Source of the DNA: Sphingomonas sp.
Lineage (GTDB): Bacteria; Pseudomonadota; Alphaproteobacteria; Sphingomonadales; Sphingomonadaceae
Reading direction: 5' to 3'
DNA length: 42,403 bases
Assembly: GCA_025356055.1 (NCBI GenBank)
Contig: JANXUU010000034.1
Span: 1 to 42,403, forward strand
In this document: positions 1-9,660 of the stretch, piece after piece
Position numbering within the stretch: the stretch's first letter is position 1
How the letters are laid out: each line of letters opens with the position of its first letter
Made by a program: the position numbers and the translations under genes
Notes under the pieces: model-generated
The model's database searches: none
What the model was told of the DNA's origin: nothing
The model's input: the letters and a program-made list of their open reading frames with translations, nothing else

Positions 1-78
1 TCCTCCCTGCGCCAGCACGATCTCCGCTTCACGCAGCTTGCCAATGATCTCCTCAGGCTTGTGCTTCTTCGATGGCAT
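1..78 (-). CDS. IS3-family transposase OrfA, N-terminal fragment
   Basis: The 26 visible residues begin MPSKKHKPEEIIGKLREAE and match the well-known start of OrfA proteins of IS3-family elements (a helix-turn-helix DNA-binding protein normally of about 90 residues, made together with OrfB by programmed frameshifting). A Shine-Dalgarno GGAG lies about 7 bases upstream of the ATG at 78-76. The gene is cut by the window edge, so whether it is intact cannot be told. Confidence 0.9.
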   Translation of the reverse strand, partial: MPSKKHKPEEIIGKLREAEIVLAQGG

Positions 79-141
79 TCCCAGTCTCCTTCGTGATCCA
101 AAATAACATTGATTTTGGACCACTCAGAAGGGGGCAGATCA
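1..141 (-). mobile_element. IS3-family insertion sequence, left end only (truncated by window edge)
   Basis: The minus-strand reading begins with a terminal sequence TGATCTGCCCCC (141 down to 130) typical in form of IS3-family ends, followed by a short leader and the start of orfA at 78. The body lies beyond the window. The outer end at 141 is inferred from the IR-like sequence; no second end or target duplication can be seen here. Confidence 0.7.
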
Positions 142-155
142 ATGTCATACTAGGA

Positions 156-545
156 ATGTTGGGCGCTCATCTCAGAGGGCTCACCTCGAACCTTATGAGG
201 GTCGCTCGAGGGGCAGGCAGACCCCACCATATAATGAGCCAAATGGCTTCAGTCCTTGAGTGGTTGAAGCGACATGAGGCTAGTGGCGGCGTTCCCGTTC
301 GCGTGGGTGATCTGCATACCTTGCTCGTTGTTCCCTTCCCCGCACGTCAGCGCGACGTCGATGGCGCTCGGTCCGGAGCGATGGAGGATATCATCAACGG
401 TGCCCTTCAGGTCGCCGCCAGCAGGCTAAGTGGCCAGTCAGCTTTCGAACGAAATGGGGAACAGCAAATCCTTCGTGGAATTGCCGCTTACCAGAACGCT
501 TGCGTTGCCGACGGGAAAAGTTTTCAGGGGACGGGCGCTTCATGA
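156..545 (+). CDS. hypothetical protein, possibly the 3' remainder of a gene broken by the IS
   Basis: A 129-residue reading frame starts at ATG 156 and ends at TGA 543-545. The frame stays open leftwards across the IS end to position 72, so it may be the downstream part of a gene interrupted by the IS3 element rather than a complete gene. I recognise no domain. The protein is predicted soluble, with a helical, Ala-rich C-terminal half. Base composition is lower in GC than the core genes to the right. No clear ribosome-binding site precedes ATG 156. It could be non-coding. Confidence 0.35.
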   Translation: MLGAHLRGLTSNLMRVARGAGRPHHIMSQMASVLEWLKRHEASGGVPVRVGDLHTLLVVPFPARQRDVDGARSGAMEDIINGALQVAASRLSGQSAFERNGEQQILRGIAAYQNACVADGKSFQGTGAS

Positions 546-756
546 GGTGCAAAAACAGTTATGTCGCATCCTGCGCCATCGAAAAGATTAGTTTCCTGCG
601 GTTGACGACCTCAGTAACCCGGCCCGTTCGACCCAAACTTCCGAAGTTGGGATATCGTATTTCGCGTTGCGGCCCCACGAACCGTCCCCACAAACCGTCC
701 CCACAGCTACCTTTTCATGCGACTTAAGTGATTGGTTTTCATGAATAACTAACAGC

Positions 757-831
757 TGGCTGGGGCGGCAGGATTCGAACCTGCGAATGCCGGCATCAAA
801 AGCCGGTGCCTTACCACTTGGCGACGCCCCA
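757..831 (-). tRNA. tRNA-Gln (anticodon TTG)
   Basis: The minus strand folds as a cloverleaf: acceptor TGGGGCG at 831-825 pairs with CGCCCCA, followed by discriminator G and an encoded CCA ending at 757. The T arm carries GGTTCGAATCC. The anticodon loop CTTTTGATG holds TTG, which reads CAA glutamine codons, and the D arm AAGTGGTAAGGCACC is typical of tRNA-Gln. Length is 75 nt including CCA. The 3' end faces the IS-bearing, lower-GC stretch at 1-756, the usual geometry for an element integrated at a tRNA 3' end. Confidence 0.96.
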
Positions 832-874
832 ACGAGGCGCGGCTTTAGAAGCGGATTGTCGGGCTGGAAAGGGG

Positions 875-3301
875 TTAAGCGCGGCGGCGGAGCGCGAGCA
901 CATCCTTACCATCGTGTCGCTGCGTTATTCGCAACACCTCTGCCGTCACCGGCCGCCCGAACAGGAAGCCCTGCAGCTGGCTGCAGCCGAGGTGCACCAT
1001 CAGCTCGGCCTGGGCCAGGGTCTCGATCCCCTCGGCGGTCGTCTCGACCCCCAAACCGTTAGCCAGCGCCAGGATCGAGTTGACGATGGCCAAACTCTCG
1101 TGTTGGCCGTTGGCGGCGCCGCGGACGAACAGCTGGTCGATCTTGATCTTGGCGAAACAGGCGCGCGACAGATAGCCGAAGCTGGAATAGCCCTTGCCGA
1201 AGTCGTCGAGTACGAGGCGCACCCCGAGCTCCTGCAGGCTCGCCAACGCCGCCAGCGTCGCCGCGTCGTCGCCCATGAACACGCTTTCAGTGATTTCCAG
1301 CTCGAGTTTCGAGGGCGCCAGCCCACTCTCGCGCAAAGCCTCTTCGACAGAGTCGCGCAACCCTGTCGCGGTCAGCTGCGCAACCGAGATATTGACCGCA
1401 ACGCGCCTCCCCTCGGGCCACGACGCCGCCTGCCGACACGCCTCGCTGATGATCCACCCGCCGATTTGGTGGATCAGCCCGACATCCTCGATAATCGGCA
1501 CGAACACGTCGGGGGCGATCGATCCGCGCTCGGGGTGCGACCAGCGCAACAGCGCTTCATAGCCGACCACCTCCATCGTCCCCACATCGAGGATTGGCTG
1601 ATAGGCAAGGTGAAGGTCATTGCGCCGCACCGCCTCGCGCACGTCGTTTTCGAGGAGGCGGTCGGCCTGTGCTTTTGCCAGCATCCACGGTTCGTAAAAG
1701 GCGAACCGCCCCCGCCCCTGTTCCTTGGCGCGGTACAGCGCGAGGTCGGCGCTGCGCATCAGCCGGTCCTCGCTGTCGCCATCGCTGGGTGCCCGCGCGA
1801 TCCCGATCGACACGCCGATGTGAATCGCGCTCATGCCGATATGGAACCCGCGATCGATCGCATCGGCGATCCGCTCGGCGAGCGTCATCAGCGTCAGCGT
1901 GTCGCTCGCCCCGCCGACCACCACCGCGAACTCGTCGCCCCCCAGCCGCCCGACCGTGGCCTGTTCGCCGCACGCCTGCTCGAGCCGCCGCGCGACCTCG
2001 GCCAGCAACTGGTCGCCGACCGCGTGGCCGAGCGTATCATTGACCATCTTGAAGCGATCGAGGTCGAGCAGCAACAACACGCATTCGCCGTCTCCCGCGA
2101 CCTGCCGCAACCGTCCTTCTTCAAGCATCTCGCGGATCATCAACCGATTGCCGAGCCCCGTCAGCGCATCGCGCCGCGCGACCCTGATGCCCTCGGTCCC
2201 GTCGCCCGCCCGCACTTGAGTGATGTCCGACCCGACCCCGCGCCACCCGCTGATCGAGCCATCGTCCTCGATCACCGGCCGTCCCGACACGCAGAACCAA
2301 CGCCGTCCGTCGACCGATGGAAACGCAATCTCGTGAAACGCCTTGCCCGCGTCCAAATGGTCAAGCAGCGCGCGAACTCCCTTCGCCATCGGCCGATGCG
2401 TGCCGTGCGGATCGATCAGCGGGCGAATATCTATCCCGATCATATCCTCGGCAACCCGACCGATCGCCACCGCCATCGCCTGGGAGACGAACCGAATGCG
2501 CAGATTGCAATCAAGCTCCCACAACCACTCACTGCCGCTCGACTGGAACTCGCGCAGCAGCTTGATCAGCTAGCCTTGCTCCTCGAGCTCGGTGCGTTCC
2601 TGCACATGCCGCATCGACAGCCGCGCGTTCGAGATCATCGTGTGGCACAACACTGTAGCCAGGATGAGCGCGAGACTCGTCATGATCCACGAATCGAACA
2701 GCAGCGTGATCCGCAACAGCCCGACCCCCAGAATGAGGACAAACGCCGTCGCCGCGGGCGGCACCGAGCCCAGCGTCGTGCTTCCGCCGGCCATCATCCC
2801 GATAAAAACGAGCGCGATGAACATTTGCGCGCGCGGGCTTGCCTGCCCGAACCAGAGGAAGGGCGGAACCAGCCACAACAGCGCAAACAGCGACACGAAG
2901 ACGGTTATTTCGGCAAAAGCACGGTCGAGCGACTTGCCGTCCCTGATCAACCGACGAAGATGAACGAGATGCCAGCCTCGGAGCAGGAGTAGAAACCCCA
3001 TGGCGCTGGACCAGGCGCGCATTTGCCCCGCCGCTACGAACTCGTGCACCATCGACGCTACCAGCGCGACCGTGCCGGCGCCCGACACGACCCCGACGGG
3101 CGCGCCGCGCAGCATCTCGCGCAGCTGTTCAAGCCGGATGGCCGTAGCACTCAGCCCGGGGAGAGGCGTCAACCCATAAACTTGCGCAACCCGCGGCGTC
3201 GGCGCGTCGGCCCGCGAACGCCGCCGCTCGGACAGCGCCCATCCATCGCTACGCGTTGAAATCAGTTCCTGGCCCATCCTTCCGCACTGGGCGGCGGGCA
3301 C
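875..3301 (-). pseudogene. membrane GGDEF-EAL (c-di-GMP turnover) protein split by an in-frame amber stop
   Basis: Two reading frames on the minus strand are in the same phase and are separated only by TAG at 2572-2570. The first (3301-2570, 243 residues) has five or six hydrophobic segments and ends in a linker (RHVQERTELEEQG). The second (reading on from LIKLLREFQSSGSEWLWELD) contains a PAS-like sensor, a GGDEF domain with an intact GGDEF motif (RLGGDEFAVVV) and an EAL domain with intact YEALLRW and DDFGKGYSS motifs. Together they form one typical diguanylate cyclase/phosphodiesterase of about 808 codons. In homologues a sense codon would be expected at the TAG. As read, the first part gives a membrane stump; the second could only be made from an internal start such as TTG 2524. 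The true start (GTG 3301 or ATG 3277) is uncertain. Sequencing error is possible. Confidence 0.85.
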
Positions 3302-3345
3302 TCAAGGAAAGATGAAGCTTGCCTCCGAAGCGGAGCGGTTTCGCC

Positions 3346-3363
3346 GAAGCCTGATCAGGCTTC
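3346..3363. repeat. perfect 18-bp palindrome downstream of def
   Basis: GAAGCCTGATCAGGCTTC reads the same on both strands and sits two bases past the def stop codon, between def and the disrupted GGDEF-EAL gene. No T-run follows on the minus strand, so it is at best a weak terminator or mRNA 3'-end stabilising hairpin. Confidence 0.6.
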
Positions 3364-3365
3364 AG

Positions 3366-3902
3366 TCACATGCTCAGTCCGCGCTCCTTGCGCGCCTTGG
3401 CGAGCTTTTTGAGCACCATCTCGCGCTTCAACCGGGACAGATGGTCGATGAACAGCACGCCTTCCAGATGATCCATCTCGTGCTGCAGGCACACCGCGAG
3501 CAACCCTTCGAGATCTTCCTCATGGGCCACACCCCGCTCGTCGAGCCACCGCGCGCGCACTCGGTCCGGGCGCATCACCTCGGCATATTGGTCGGGCACC
3601 GACAGGCAGCCCTCAGTGTAAGGCACGTCCTCGTCGGACTCGCCGAGAATCTCGGGATTGATGAACACGCGCGGTTCCTTGACCACTTCGCCGCCCTCTT
3701 CCGCCGGCTCGTGGAGGTCCATTACCAGCACACGCCTGGGCACGCCGACCTGGACCGCGGCCAGCCCGATCCCCGGTGCATCGTACATCGTCTCGAACAT
3801 ATCCGCGATCAGTGCGCGCAGCTCGTCATCGACCTTGTCGACTGGGGTCGAGATCTGGCGAAGCACGGGATCGGGGGTTTCAAGAATGCGAAGAATAGTC
3901 AT
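3366..3902 (-). CDS. def: peptide deformylase
   Basis: Removes the N-formyl group from nascent proteins in the cytoplasm, acting after Fmt-formylated initiator tRNA has been used; fmt lies on the other strand 700 bases away. All three signature motifs are present in the 178-residue protein: [10 protein letters not shown] (44-53), EGCLSVP (97-103, metal ligand Cys99) and QHEMDHLEG (140-148, metal ligands His141 and His145, catalytic Glu142). Length is normal. It lies 31 bases downstream of recR on the same strand and is probably co-transcribed with it. ATG 3902 gives the expected [15 protein letters not shown] start. Confidence 0.97.
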   Translation of the reverse strand: MTILRILETPDPVLRQISTPVDKVDDELRALIADMFETMYDAPGIGLAAVQVGVPRRVLVMDLHEPAEEGGEVVKEPRVFINPEILGESDEDVPYTEGCLSVPDQYAEVMRPDRVRARWLDERGVAHEEDLEGLLAVCLQHEMDHLEGVLFIDHLSRLKREMVLKKLAKARKERGLSM

Positions 3903-3933
3903 GGCCGCGAATTAGTCTTTCGCGTCCGCCACT

Positions 3934-4527
3934 TCAAGCGACCGGCCGCCGTGCCCGCAACGCCTGCGCGAGCGTCCCCTCGTCGAGATAATCGAGTTCG
4001 CCGCCCACCGGCAGGCCATGCGCGAGCTGGGTCAACCGGATCGGGAATTTTTCCAGTCGTTCGGCAAGGTAATGCGCGGTGGTCTGTCCCTCGAGCGTCG
4101 CATTCATCGCCAGCACCACCTCGTCGATCCCGCCAGCCGCGACCCGCCGGACCAGCGTGTCGATGCCGAGGTCCTCGGGCCTTATTCCCTCCAGCGCCGA
4201 CAGCCGTCCGCCAAGAACGTGATAGCGCCCCGGAAACAGCCGCGACCGATCGAGCGCCCACAGGTCGGCGACCTCCTCCACCACGCACAGCAATCGCTCG
4301 TCGCGCCGTGGGTCCTGGCAAAGCTGGCACGGGTCGACCGTATCGACATTGCCACAGGTCGAGCAGGTCACGAGCTTGTCCGCCACCGCCTGCAATGCGG
4401 CAAGCAATGGCTCCATCGCCGCCTCGCGCTTCTTGACGAGGTAAAGCACGGCTCGCCGGGCCGACCGCGGGCCAAGTCCCGGAAGCCGCGCCAGCGCCTG
4501 GGACAGGGTGTCAAGTTCGCCGGCCAT
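3934..4527 (-). CDS. recR: recombination mediator RecR
   Basis: RecR works with RecO/RecF to load RecA onto gapped DNA. The 197-residue product starts at ATG 4527 ([20 protein letters not shown]) with the helix-hairpin-helix GLGPRSARR, a four-Cys zinc site (Cys55, 58, 67, 70) and a Toprim domain (from [17 protein letters not shown] onward; [12 protein letters not shown]). The open frame extends much further upstream, but that extension is antisense to fmt and lacks RecR similarity, so it is rejected. recR and def form a minus-strand pair divergent from fmt-truA, with 54 bases between the recR and fmt starts. Confidence 0.96.
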   Translation of the reverse strand: MAGELDTLSQALARLPGLGPRSARRAVLYLVKKREAAMEPLLAALQAVADKLVTCSTCGNVDTVDPCQLCQDPRRDERLLCVVEEVADLWALDRSRLFPGRYHVLGGRLSALEGIRPEDLGIDTLVRRVAAGGIDEVVLAMNATLEGQTTAHYLAERLEKFPIRLTQLAHGLPVGGELDYLDEGTLAQALRARRPVA

Positions 4528-4581
4528 GGCTTCGACATAGGGGGGTTTGCGTGGGCGGCAAGGGTCGCCATAGGCACTCCC

Positions 4582-5490
4582 ATGCGGATCATCTTCATGG
4601 GCTCCCCCGACTTTGCCGTCCCGACGCTCGACGCCATCGTCGCGGCCGGGCACGAGGTCGCTTGCGTCTACACCCAGCCACCGCGCGCGGCGGGGCGCGG
4701 CAAGGGCGAGCGGCGAACTGCGATCCACGACCGCGCCGAGGAGCTTGGCATTTCGGTTTGCCACCCGACCACTCTGCGCGATCCGGCCGAACAAACCGCG
4801 TTCGCCGCGCTGGACGCCGACGTCGCGGTCGTCGCCGCCTATGGCCTGATTCTGCCCGAACCTATCCTCGCCGCGCCGCGTCTTGGCTGCGTCAACGTCC
4901 ACGGTTCGCTCCTCCCCCGCTGGCGCGGCGCGGCCCCCGTCCAGCGCGCGATCGAGGCCGGCGATGCGGTCACTGGCGTAACCATCATGCAGATGGAAAA
5001 GGGTCTCGACACCGGCCCGATGCTGCTCAGGCGCGAGGTCGCAATCGACCGCAAGACGGCCGGCCAACTTACTGAAGAGATTGCCAAGCTCGGGGCCGAG
5101 GCAATGGTCGCGTGGCTCGCCGACCCGTCCCGCACCCCGCCCCAACCGCAACCCGCCGACGGCGTCACCTATGCCGCCAAGATCGACAAGGCCGAGGCGC
5201 GCGTCGAATGGACCCGCGACGCCGCGACCATCGAACGCCAGATCCGCGCCTTCGCCCCCGTTCCCGGCGTCTGGTTCGAGGCGAACGGCGAACGCATCAA
5301 GCTCCTTGCCGCCGACGTCGTCGACGACACCTCCGGCGAGCCCGGCGCGATCCTCGACGACGAGCTCACCATTGCCTGCGGATCCGCCGCCCTCCGCCCG
5401 CTTCGCCTCCAGCGCGCCGGCCGCGCCGCAATGACCCCCGCCGAGTTCCTCCGCGGCTTCCCGCTCCCCGCCGGGACGATCCTCGCATGA
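4582..5490 (+). CDS. fmt: methionyl-tRNA formyltransferase
   Basis: Formylates Met-tRNA(fMet) with 10-formyl-THF. The 302-residue product begins [19 protein letters not shown]. The hydrolase/transferase domain carries Asn105, His107 ([16 protein letters not shown]) and Asp143 (KGLDTGPML), the catalytic triad of the family. The C-terminal tRNA-binding domain follows at about 205-300. ATG 4582 is chosen by homology; the upstream open frame is antisense to recR. The TGA stop overlaps the truA start as ATGA, so the two genes are translationally coupled. Confidence 0.97.
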   Translation: MRIIFMGSPDFAVPTLDAIVAAGHEVACVYTQPPRAAGRGKGERRTAIHDRAEELGISVCHPTTLRDPAEQTAFAALDADVAVVAAYGLILPEPILAAPRLGCVNVHGSLLPRWRGAAPVQRAIEAGDAVTGVTIMQMEKGLDTGPMLLRREVAIDRKTAGQLTEEIAKLGAEAMVAWLADPSRTPPQPQPADGVTYAAKIDKAEARVEWTRDAATIERQIRAFAPVPGVWFEANGERIKLLAADVVDDTSGEPGAILDDELTIACGSAALRPLRLQRAGRAAMTPAEFLRGFPLPAGTILA

Positions 5491-6245
5491 CCCGCTGGCG
5501 GCTGACCGTCGAATATGACGGCGGACCCTTCCTCGGCTGGCAGCGGCAGGACCAGGGTCCGACCATCCAGTCGACGATCGAGGCGGCAATCCTGCACATC
5601 ACCGGCGAGACCACCACCGTCCACGGTGCCGGGCGGACCGACGCCGGGGTCCACGCGCTCGCCATGGAGGCCCATGCCGACATCGCCAAGCCGCTCACCG
5701 CACAGCGCCTGCGCGAAGGCCTCAACGCCCTCGTCCGCCCCGCGCCGGTGACCATCCTTTCGGCAGAGCCCGTCGCCGCCGACTGGCACGCCCGTTTCAG
5801 CTGCACCGGCCGCCGCTATCTCTACCGCCTGCTCGACCGGCGCCCACCGCCCGCGATCGAGCGCGCTCGCCTCTGGCATATCCCCGTCCCCCTCGACCCG
5901 GCAGCAATGCGCGATGCCGCAGACATCCTCGTCGGCCACCACGACTTCACCACCTTCCGCTCCGCCCACTGCCAGTCGGCGAGCCCGCTCAAGACGCTCG
6001 ACAGCCTCACCATCGAACGCGTCGCCGACGAGATCCAAGTCCGCGCCGCCGCGCGCAGCTTCCTCCACCATCAAGTGCGATCGATGGTCGGTTGCCTGAT
6101 GCTCGTCGGTCGCGGCCAGTGGACGACCGCCGACATGGCCGCCGCGCTCGCCGCCAGGGACCGCGCCGCACTCGGCCTCAACGCCCCCCCGCACGGCCTC
6201 TACTTCGTTGGCGCCAGTTACCCCCCACCCTTGCACGCCGGCTGA
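5487..6245 (+). CDS. truA: tRNA pseudouridine(38-40) synthase TruA
   Basis: Isomerises uridines 38-40 in the anticodon arm of many tRNAs. The 252-residue protein has the family start ([19 protein letters not shown]), the catalytic motif [10 protein letters not shown] with Asp52, and the C-terminal [12 protein letters not shown] motif. It begins at the ATG that overlaps the fmt stop by four bases, so it is the second gene of an fmt-truA operon. Length is normal for the family. Confidence 0.96.
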   Translation: MTRWRLTVEYDGGPFLGWQRQDQGPTIQSTIEAAILHITGETTTVHGAGRTDAGVHALAMEAHADIAKPLTAQRLREGLNALVRPAPVTILSAEPVAADWHARFSCTGRRYLYRLLDRRPPPAIERARLWHIPVPLDPAAMRDAADILVGHHDFTTFRSAHCQSASPLKTLDSLTIERVADEIQVRAAARSFLHHQVRSMVGCLMLVGRGQWTTADMAAALAARDRAALGLNAPPHGLYFVGASYPPPLHAG

Positions 6246-6284
6246 TAACGCCCCACCTTCGCCCAGTATCACGAGGGGCAAGTC

Positions 6285-6908
6285 ATGGGTCCGGTTGAAC
6301 TCTTTTCGCTCGCCGCCTCGACCAGCCTGCTTGCCGGCTGGCGACTGTATCTCGTCACGCTGGTCACCGGGCTTGCGATGCACTTCGGCTGGATCGCGCT
6401 CCCCGCCAACCTCCACCAACTCGACATCCTCGCCAACCCATGGGTGATCGGCGCGGCGGCCATCGGCACGCTCGCCGAATTCTTCGCCGACAAGATCCAA
6501 TTCGTCGACTCGGCGTGGGACGCGGTGCACGGCTTCATCCGCCCGCTCGGCGGTGCGCTCTTGAGCCTCGCCATTGTCGACAGCTCGAACACCACGCTCC
6601 AGGTCGTCAGCTTCCTGCTCGGCGGCGGCGCGGCGTTCGTCGCCCACGCCGGCAAGGCGGGCGCGCGCGCGATGGTCAACGCCAGTCCCGAGCCTTACTC
6701 CAACATCGCCGTCTCGACCGGCGAGGACGTCGTCACCACCGGCCTCATGGCAATCGCGATCGCCAACCCCGTCTTGGCGGCGATCATCGCCGGATTTATC
6801 GTGCTCGGCTCGGGCTGGCTGGTTTACAAAGCACGCCGTTTCCTCAAGCGCATTCTCGCCCCGCTCGCCCGGCATGAGCCCGCCATGAAGAACATCACTC
6901 CATCCTGA
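6285..6908 (+). CDS. DUF4126-type integral membrane protein
   Basis: A 207-residue protein of mostly hydrophobic segments, with a short loop FFADKIQFVDSAWDAVHGFIRP that is typical of the DUF4126 family of unknown function. Hydrophobic stretches lie near residues 5-25, 50-65, 85-120 and 145-175. The start ATG 6285 follows GAGGGGCAAGTC, a usable ribosome-binding site. It lies 39 bases after truA. Its TGA (6906-6908) overlaps the proposed start of the next gene, suggesting coupled translation with the MFS exporter. No function is known. Confidence 0.85.
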   Translation: MGPVELFSLAASTSLLAGWRLYLVTLVTGLAMHFGWIALPANLHQLDILANPWVIGAAAIGTLAEFFADKIQFVDSAWDAVHGFIRPLGGALLSLAIVDSSNTTLQVVSFLLGGGAAFVAHAGKAGARAMVNASPEPYSNIAVSTGEDVVTTGLMAIAIANPVLAAIIAGFIVLGSGWLVYKARRFLKRILAPLARHEPAMKNITPS

Positions 6909-8290
6909 AGCCTGCCGCCTCGCTGCCGAGGGATCCGCGCTGGACGCTGGCGACCTCGATCCTCGCCTCCAGCCTGGCGTTCATCGACGGCTCGGTACTC
7001 AACGTCGCGCTCCCCGCGATCCGCTCGAGCTACGCTGCCGGCGCGGCGCAAGTGCAATGGGTCGTCAATGCCTTCACCCTCCCCCTCGCAGCTTTGCTCC
7101 TCCTCGGCGGCGCGCTTGGCGACCATTTCGGCCGCCGCGCGCTACTTGTCATCGGCACGACGCTGTTCGCCCTCGCCAGCCTCGCCTGCGCGCTCGCACC
7201 GAGTCTGACCCTCCTGTTGGTCGGCCGCGCCGGGCAAGGAATTGGTGCCGCCCTCCTGCTCCCCAACAGCCTTGCCTTGCTCAACGCCGCCTACACCGGC
7301 GACCGGCGTGGCCGCGCGGTCGGCATCTGGGCCGCGGCCGGAGCGATCACCGCTGCCGCCGCGCCACTGCTCGGCGGCTGGCTTATCGCCAACGCCGACT
7401 GGCCAACGATTTTCTACATCAACTTGCCGCTGTGCCTCGGCGCGATCCTCATCGCCCTTCGCTTCGTTCCCGAAAGCCGCGACCCTGCCGCAGGCCGGAC
7501 CGACTATCCCGGCGCGCTGCTCGTCACGATCGGGCTCGGCGCGCTTACTTACGGCCTGACATTGTGGTCGGCTCACCAGAAACCCGACCCGATAAGCATA
7601 ACGGCAATTATCGCCGGGCTCGCCCTCACGGCCGCCTTCCTCGCCGTCGAGCACCGCCGTGGCGACAAGGCGATGATGCCGCTTACGATGTTCTCGGACC
7701 ATAGTTTCGTCGGGCTCAACCTGCTCACCTTCCTGCTTTACGGCGCGTTTGGCGGGGCGACGCTCCTGCTCCCCTTTGTCCTCATCGAGGCCGCGCGATA
7801 TTCGCCCGTCCAGGCCGGCCTGGCGATGCTTCCGCTGCCGATCGTCATCGCGCTCGCCAGCCCGCAGATGGGCAAGCTCGCCACCCGCATCGGCCCGCGC
7901 TGGCCGCTCGTGATCGGCCCGACGATCGTCGCTGCGGGCATGCTGCTCGGCATGCGCATCGTCCCCGGTCAAAGCTACTGGATCGCGATTTTCCCGGCGA
8001 TCAGCGTGATGGCCGCCGGCATGGCGATCGCGGTTGCGCCGTTGACCACCGCCGTCCTCGCCTCGGTCGACCCACGCCACACCGGCACCGCCTCCGGGCT
8101 GAACAGCGCCGTGTCGCGCACTGGTGGGCTGATCGCCACCGCTCTCCTCGGCGCAGTCCTCGCGGCAAATGGCGCCGCGCTCATCGCCCGCTTCCACATC
8201 GCCCTGCTCGTGACCGCCGCGGTCGGGATATCCGCCTCTGCATGCGCGCTGTTGCTCGTCAGGGTCGGAACGACGCCCGAACGACGTTAG
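6905..8290 (+). CDS. DHA2-type MFS drug/metabolite exporter
   Basis: Proton-driven exporter of the major facilitator superfamily (EmrB/QacA-like, 14-segment group). The first segment reads LASSLAFIDGSVLNVALPAI, followed by the loop motif GGALGDHFGRRALL and GRAGQGIGAALLLPNSLALL, the conserved motif C region. The only in-frame start upstream of TM1 is CTG 6905; the frame is closed by TGA at 6875-6877 and no ATG, GTG or TTG lies between. A start at GTG 7052 would delete TM1, so CTG 6905 (461 residues) is preferred. CTG 6905 overlaps the stop of the DUF4126 gene (CTGA), consistent with coupled translation. The 3' end overlaps the convergent phaZ by 32 bases. The substrate is unknown. Confidence 0.85.
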   Translation: MKPAASLPRDPRWTLATSILASSLAFIDGSVLNVALPAIRSSYAAGAAQVQWVVNAFTLPLAALLLLGGALGDHFGRRALLVIGTTLFALASLACALAPSLTLLLVGRAGQGIGAALLLPNSLALLNAAYTGDRRGRAVGIWAAAGAITAAAAPLLGGWLIANADWPTIFYINLPLCLGAILIALRFVPESRDPAAGRTDYPGALLVTIGLGALTYGLTLWSAHQKPDPISITAIIAGLALTAAFLAVEHRRGDKAMMPLTMFSDHSFVGLNLLTFLLYGAFGGATLLLPFVLIEAARYSPVQAGLAMLPLPIVIALASPQMGKLATRIGPRWPLVIGPTIVAAGMLLGMRIVPGQSYWIAIFPAISVMAAGMAIAVAPLTTAVLASVDPRHTGTASGLNSAVSRTGGLIATALLGAVLAANGAALIARFHIALLVTAAVGISASACALLLVRVGTTPERR

Positions 8291-9530
8291 CTTTTTCGCG
8301 CGCGCCATGCGCCGCGATGAACTGCTCGACCACCGGGGCGATCTGTTCGCGCCACTTGCGGCCGTTGAAGATGCCATAGTGGCCAACCCCCTCGGCCATC
8401 AGATATTTTTTCTGCGCCGCCTTCAGCCCCTTGGCCAGCGTCAGCGCGGCGCGTGTCTGTCCGAGCCCTGAAATATCGTCCTTCTCGCCTTCGATCGCGA
8501 GCATCGCCGTATCCTTGATCGCCCCAACGTCGACCCGCCGCCCGCGATGCGTCAACTCGCCCTTGGGCAGCAAATGCCGCTGGAACACCGCGTCGATCGT
8601 CTGGAGATAAAATTCGGCGGTCATGTCGCACACCGAGCGATATTCCTCGTAAAACGCCCGCGTCGCATCGGCGCTGTCGTCGTCGCCTTCAACCAGATGC
8701 TTGAACAGCTCGAAATGGCTGACCATGTGGCTGCCAAGGTTCATCGTCATGAACCCGGCAAGCTGCAGGAACCCCGGATACACCTTCCGCCCGGCACCTG
8801 GATAAACCATCGGGATCGTCGCGATGACATTGCGCTCGAACCAGCTGAATGGCCTCTGCGTCGCCAGCGTGTTCACCGCGGTCGGCGCCTCGCGCGTGTC
8901 GACCGGACCGCCCATCATCGTCAGCGTCAGCGGGCGCGCGGGGTTCTTGTCTGCCGCCATCAGCGCGGTCGCGGCCAGCGCGGGAACCGACGGCTGGCAC
9001 ACCGCCAGCATATGCGGCCGTTGCCCGGTCGTCTCGGCGATCGTCTCGCAAAACATGATCAGATAATCGATGTAATCGTCGAGGTCGAAACTACCGTCGG
9101 CAAGCGGCACCAGCTTGGCATCGCGCCAGTCCGTGATGAACACGTCCTGCTTCGGCAGCATCCGCTCGACCGTTCCGCGCAGCAACGTCGCATAATGGCC
9201 CGACATCGGCGCGACGATCAGCAGCGGCGGCTGGCCCCCGATCCCATGCTTCACGAAATGCTTCAACTGGCCGAACGGCTTGCGCGCCAGCAGGTCCTCG
9301 CTGACGACGACGCTCTTCTTGCCGACCTTCGTTTCAACGATCCCGAACGCAGGCTTGCCGCGCGTCGCATTGACATGGCTGAACACGTCGAGGGTGGCAG
9401 CCACCATCGGCCCCATCGATGAATAGCTCAGCGGATTGGACGGGTGGTTGAGCCAGTCTGCGCTGAACTCGGCGATCTTGCTCGCCCCCGCGAGCAACGA
9501 CCGCTGCACCTCATAGGCGTCGTAGAGCAT
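8259..9530 (-). CDS. phaZ: intracellular polyhydroxyalkanoate (PHB) depolymerase
   Basis: Breaks down the cell's own PHA granules. The 423-residue alpha/beta-hydrolase matches the intracellular PhaZ family along its length (MLYDAYEVQRSLLAGASK..., PPLLIVAPMSGHYATLLRGT, VFITDWRDA, ...GHYGIFNGRKWRE). The nucleophile is a cysteine in MLAVCQPSVPALAA (Cys178), as in the PhaZa1 group, instead of the serine of extracellular enzymes. The open frame runs up to 9713, but ATG 9530 is chosen because AGGAA lies 5 bases upstream and family similarity begins there. It is convergent with the MFS gene and divergent from the ABC exporter. No PHA synthase is in this window. Confidence 0.93.
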   Translation of the reverse strand: MLYDAYEVQRSLLAGASKIAEFSADWLNHPSNPLSYSSMGPMVAATLDVFSHVNATRGKPAFGIVETKVGKKSVVVSEDLLARKPFGQLKHFVKHGIGGQPPLLIVAPMSGHYATLLRGTVERMLPKQDVFITDWRDAKLVPLADGSFDLDDYIDYLIMFCETIAETTGQRPHMLAVCQPSVPALAATALMAADKNPARPLTLTMMGGPVDTREAPTAVNTLATQRPFSWFERNVIATIPMVYPGAGRKVYPGFLQLAGFMTMNLGSHMVSHFELFKHLVEGDDDSADATRAFYEEYRSVCDMTAEFYLQTIDAVFQRHLLPKGELTHRGRRVDVGAIKDTAMLAIEGEKDDISGLGQTRAALTLAKGLKAAQKKYLMAEGVGHYGIFNGRKWREQIAPVVEQFIAAHGAREKANVVRASFRP

Positions 9531-9660
9531 GCAAATTCCTGATGTGACCTTGGCGTGACAACCGATGTGGGCGGCTTTCGCTTCCGCGGCAAGCGGCTTC
9601 TTCGCACCCGCACCATCGGCATGATTGAGCGCGGCCTCGCGCCCTGCTAGGCCACTCGTC

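Noticed and set aside
500-727. 75-residue plus-strand frame
   Set aside because: Overlaps the end of the preceding frame, no ribosome-binding site, low-complexity end with a short direct repeat (ACCGTCCCCACA).
806-2992. 728-residue plus-strand open frame
   Set aside because: It is antisense to the GGDEF-EAL gene, Arg/Gln/His-rich and unlike any protein; a high-GC shadow.
4528-5589. N-terminal extension of recR
   Set aside because: Antisense to fmt with no RecR similarity; the true start is ATG 4527.
5169-6875. 568-residue minus-strand open frame
   Set aside because: Antisense to fmt, truA and the DUF4126 gene, which have clear family motifs.
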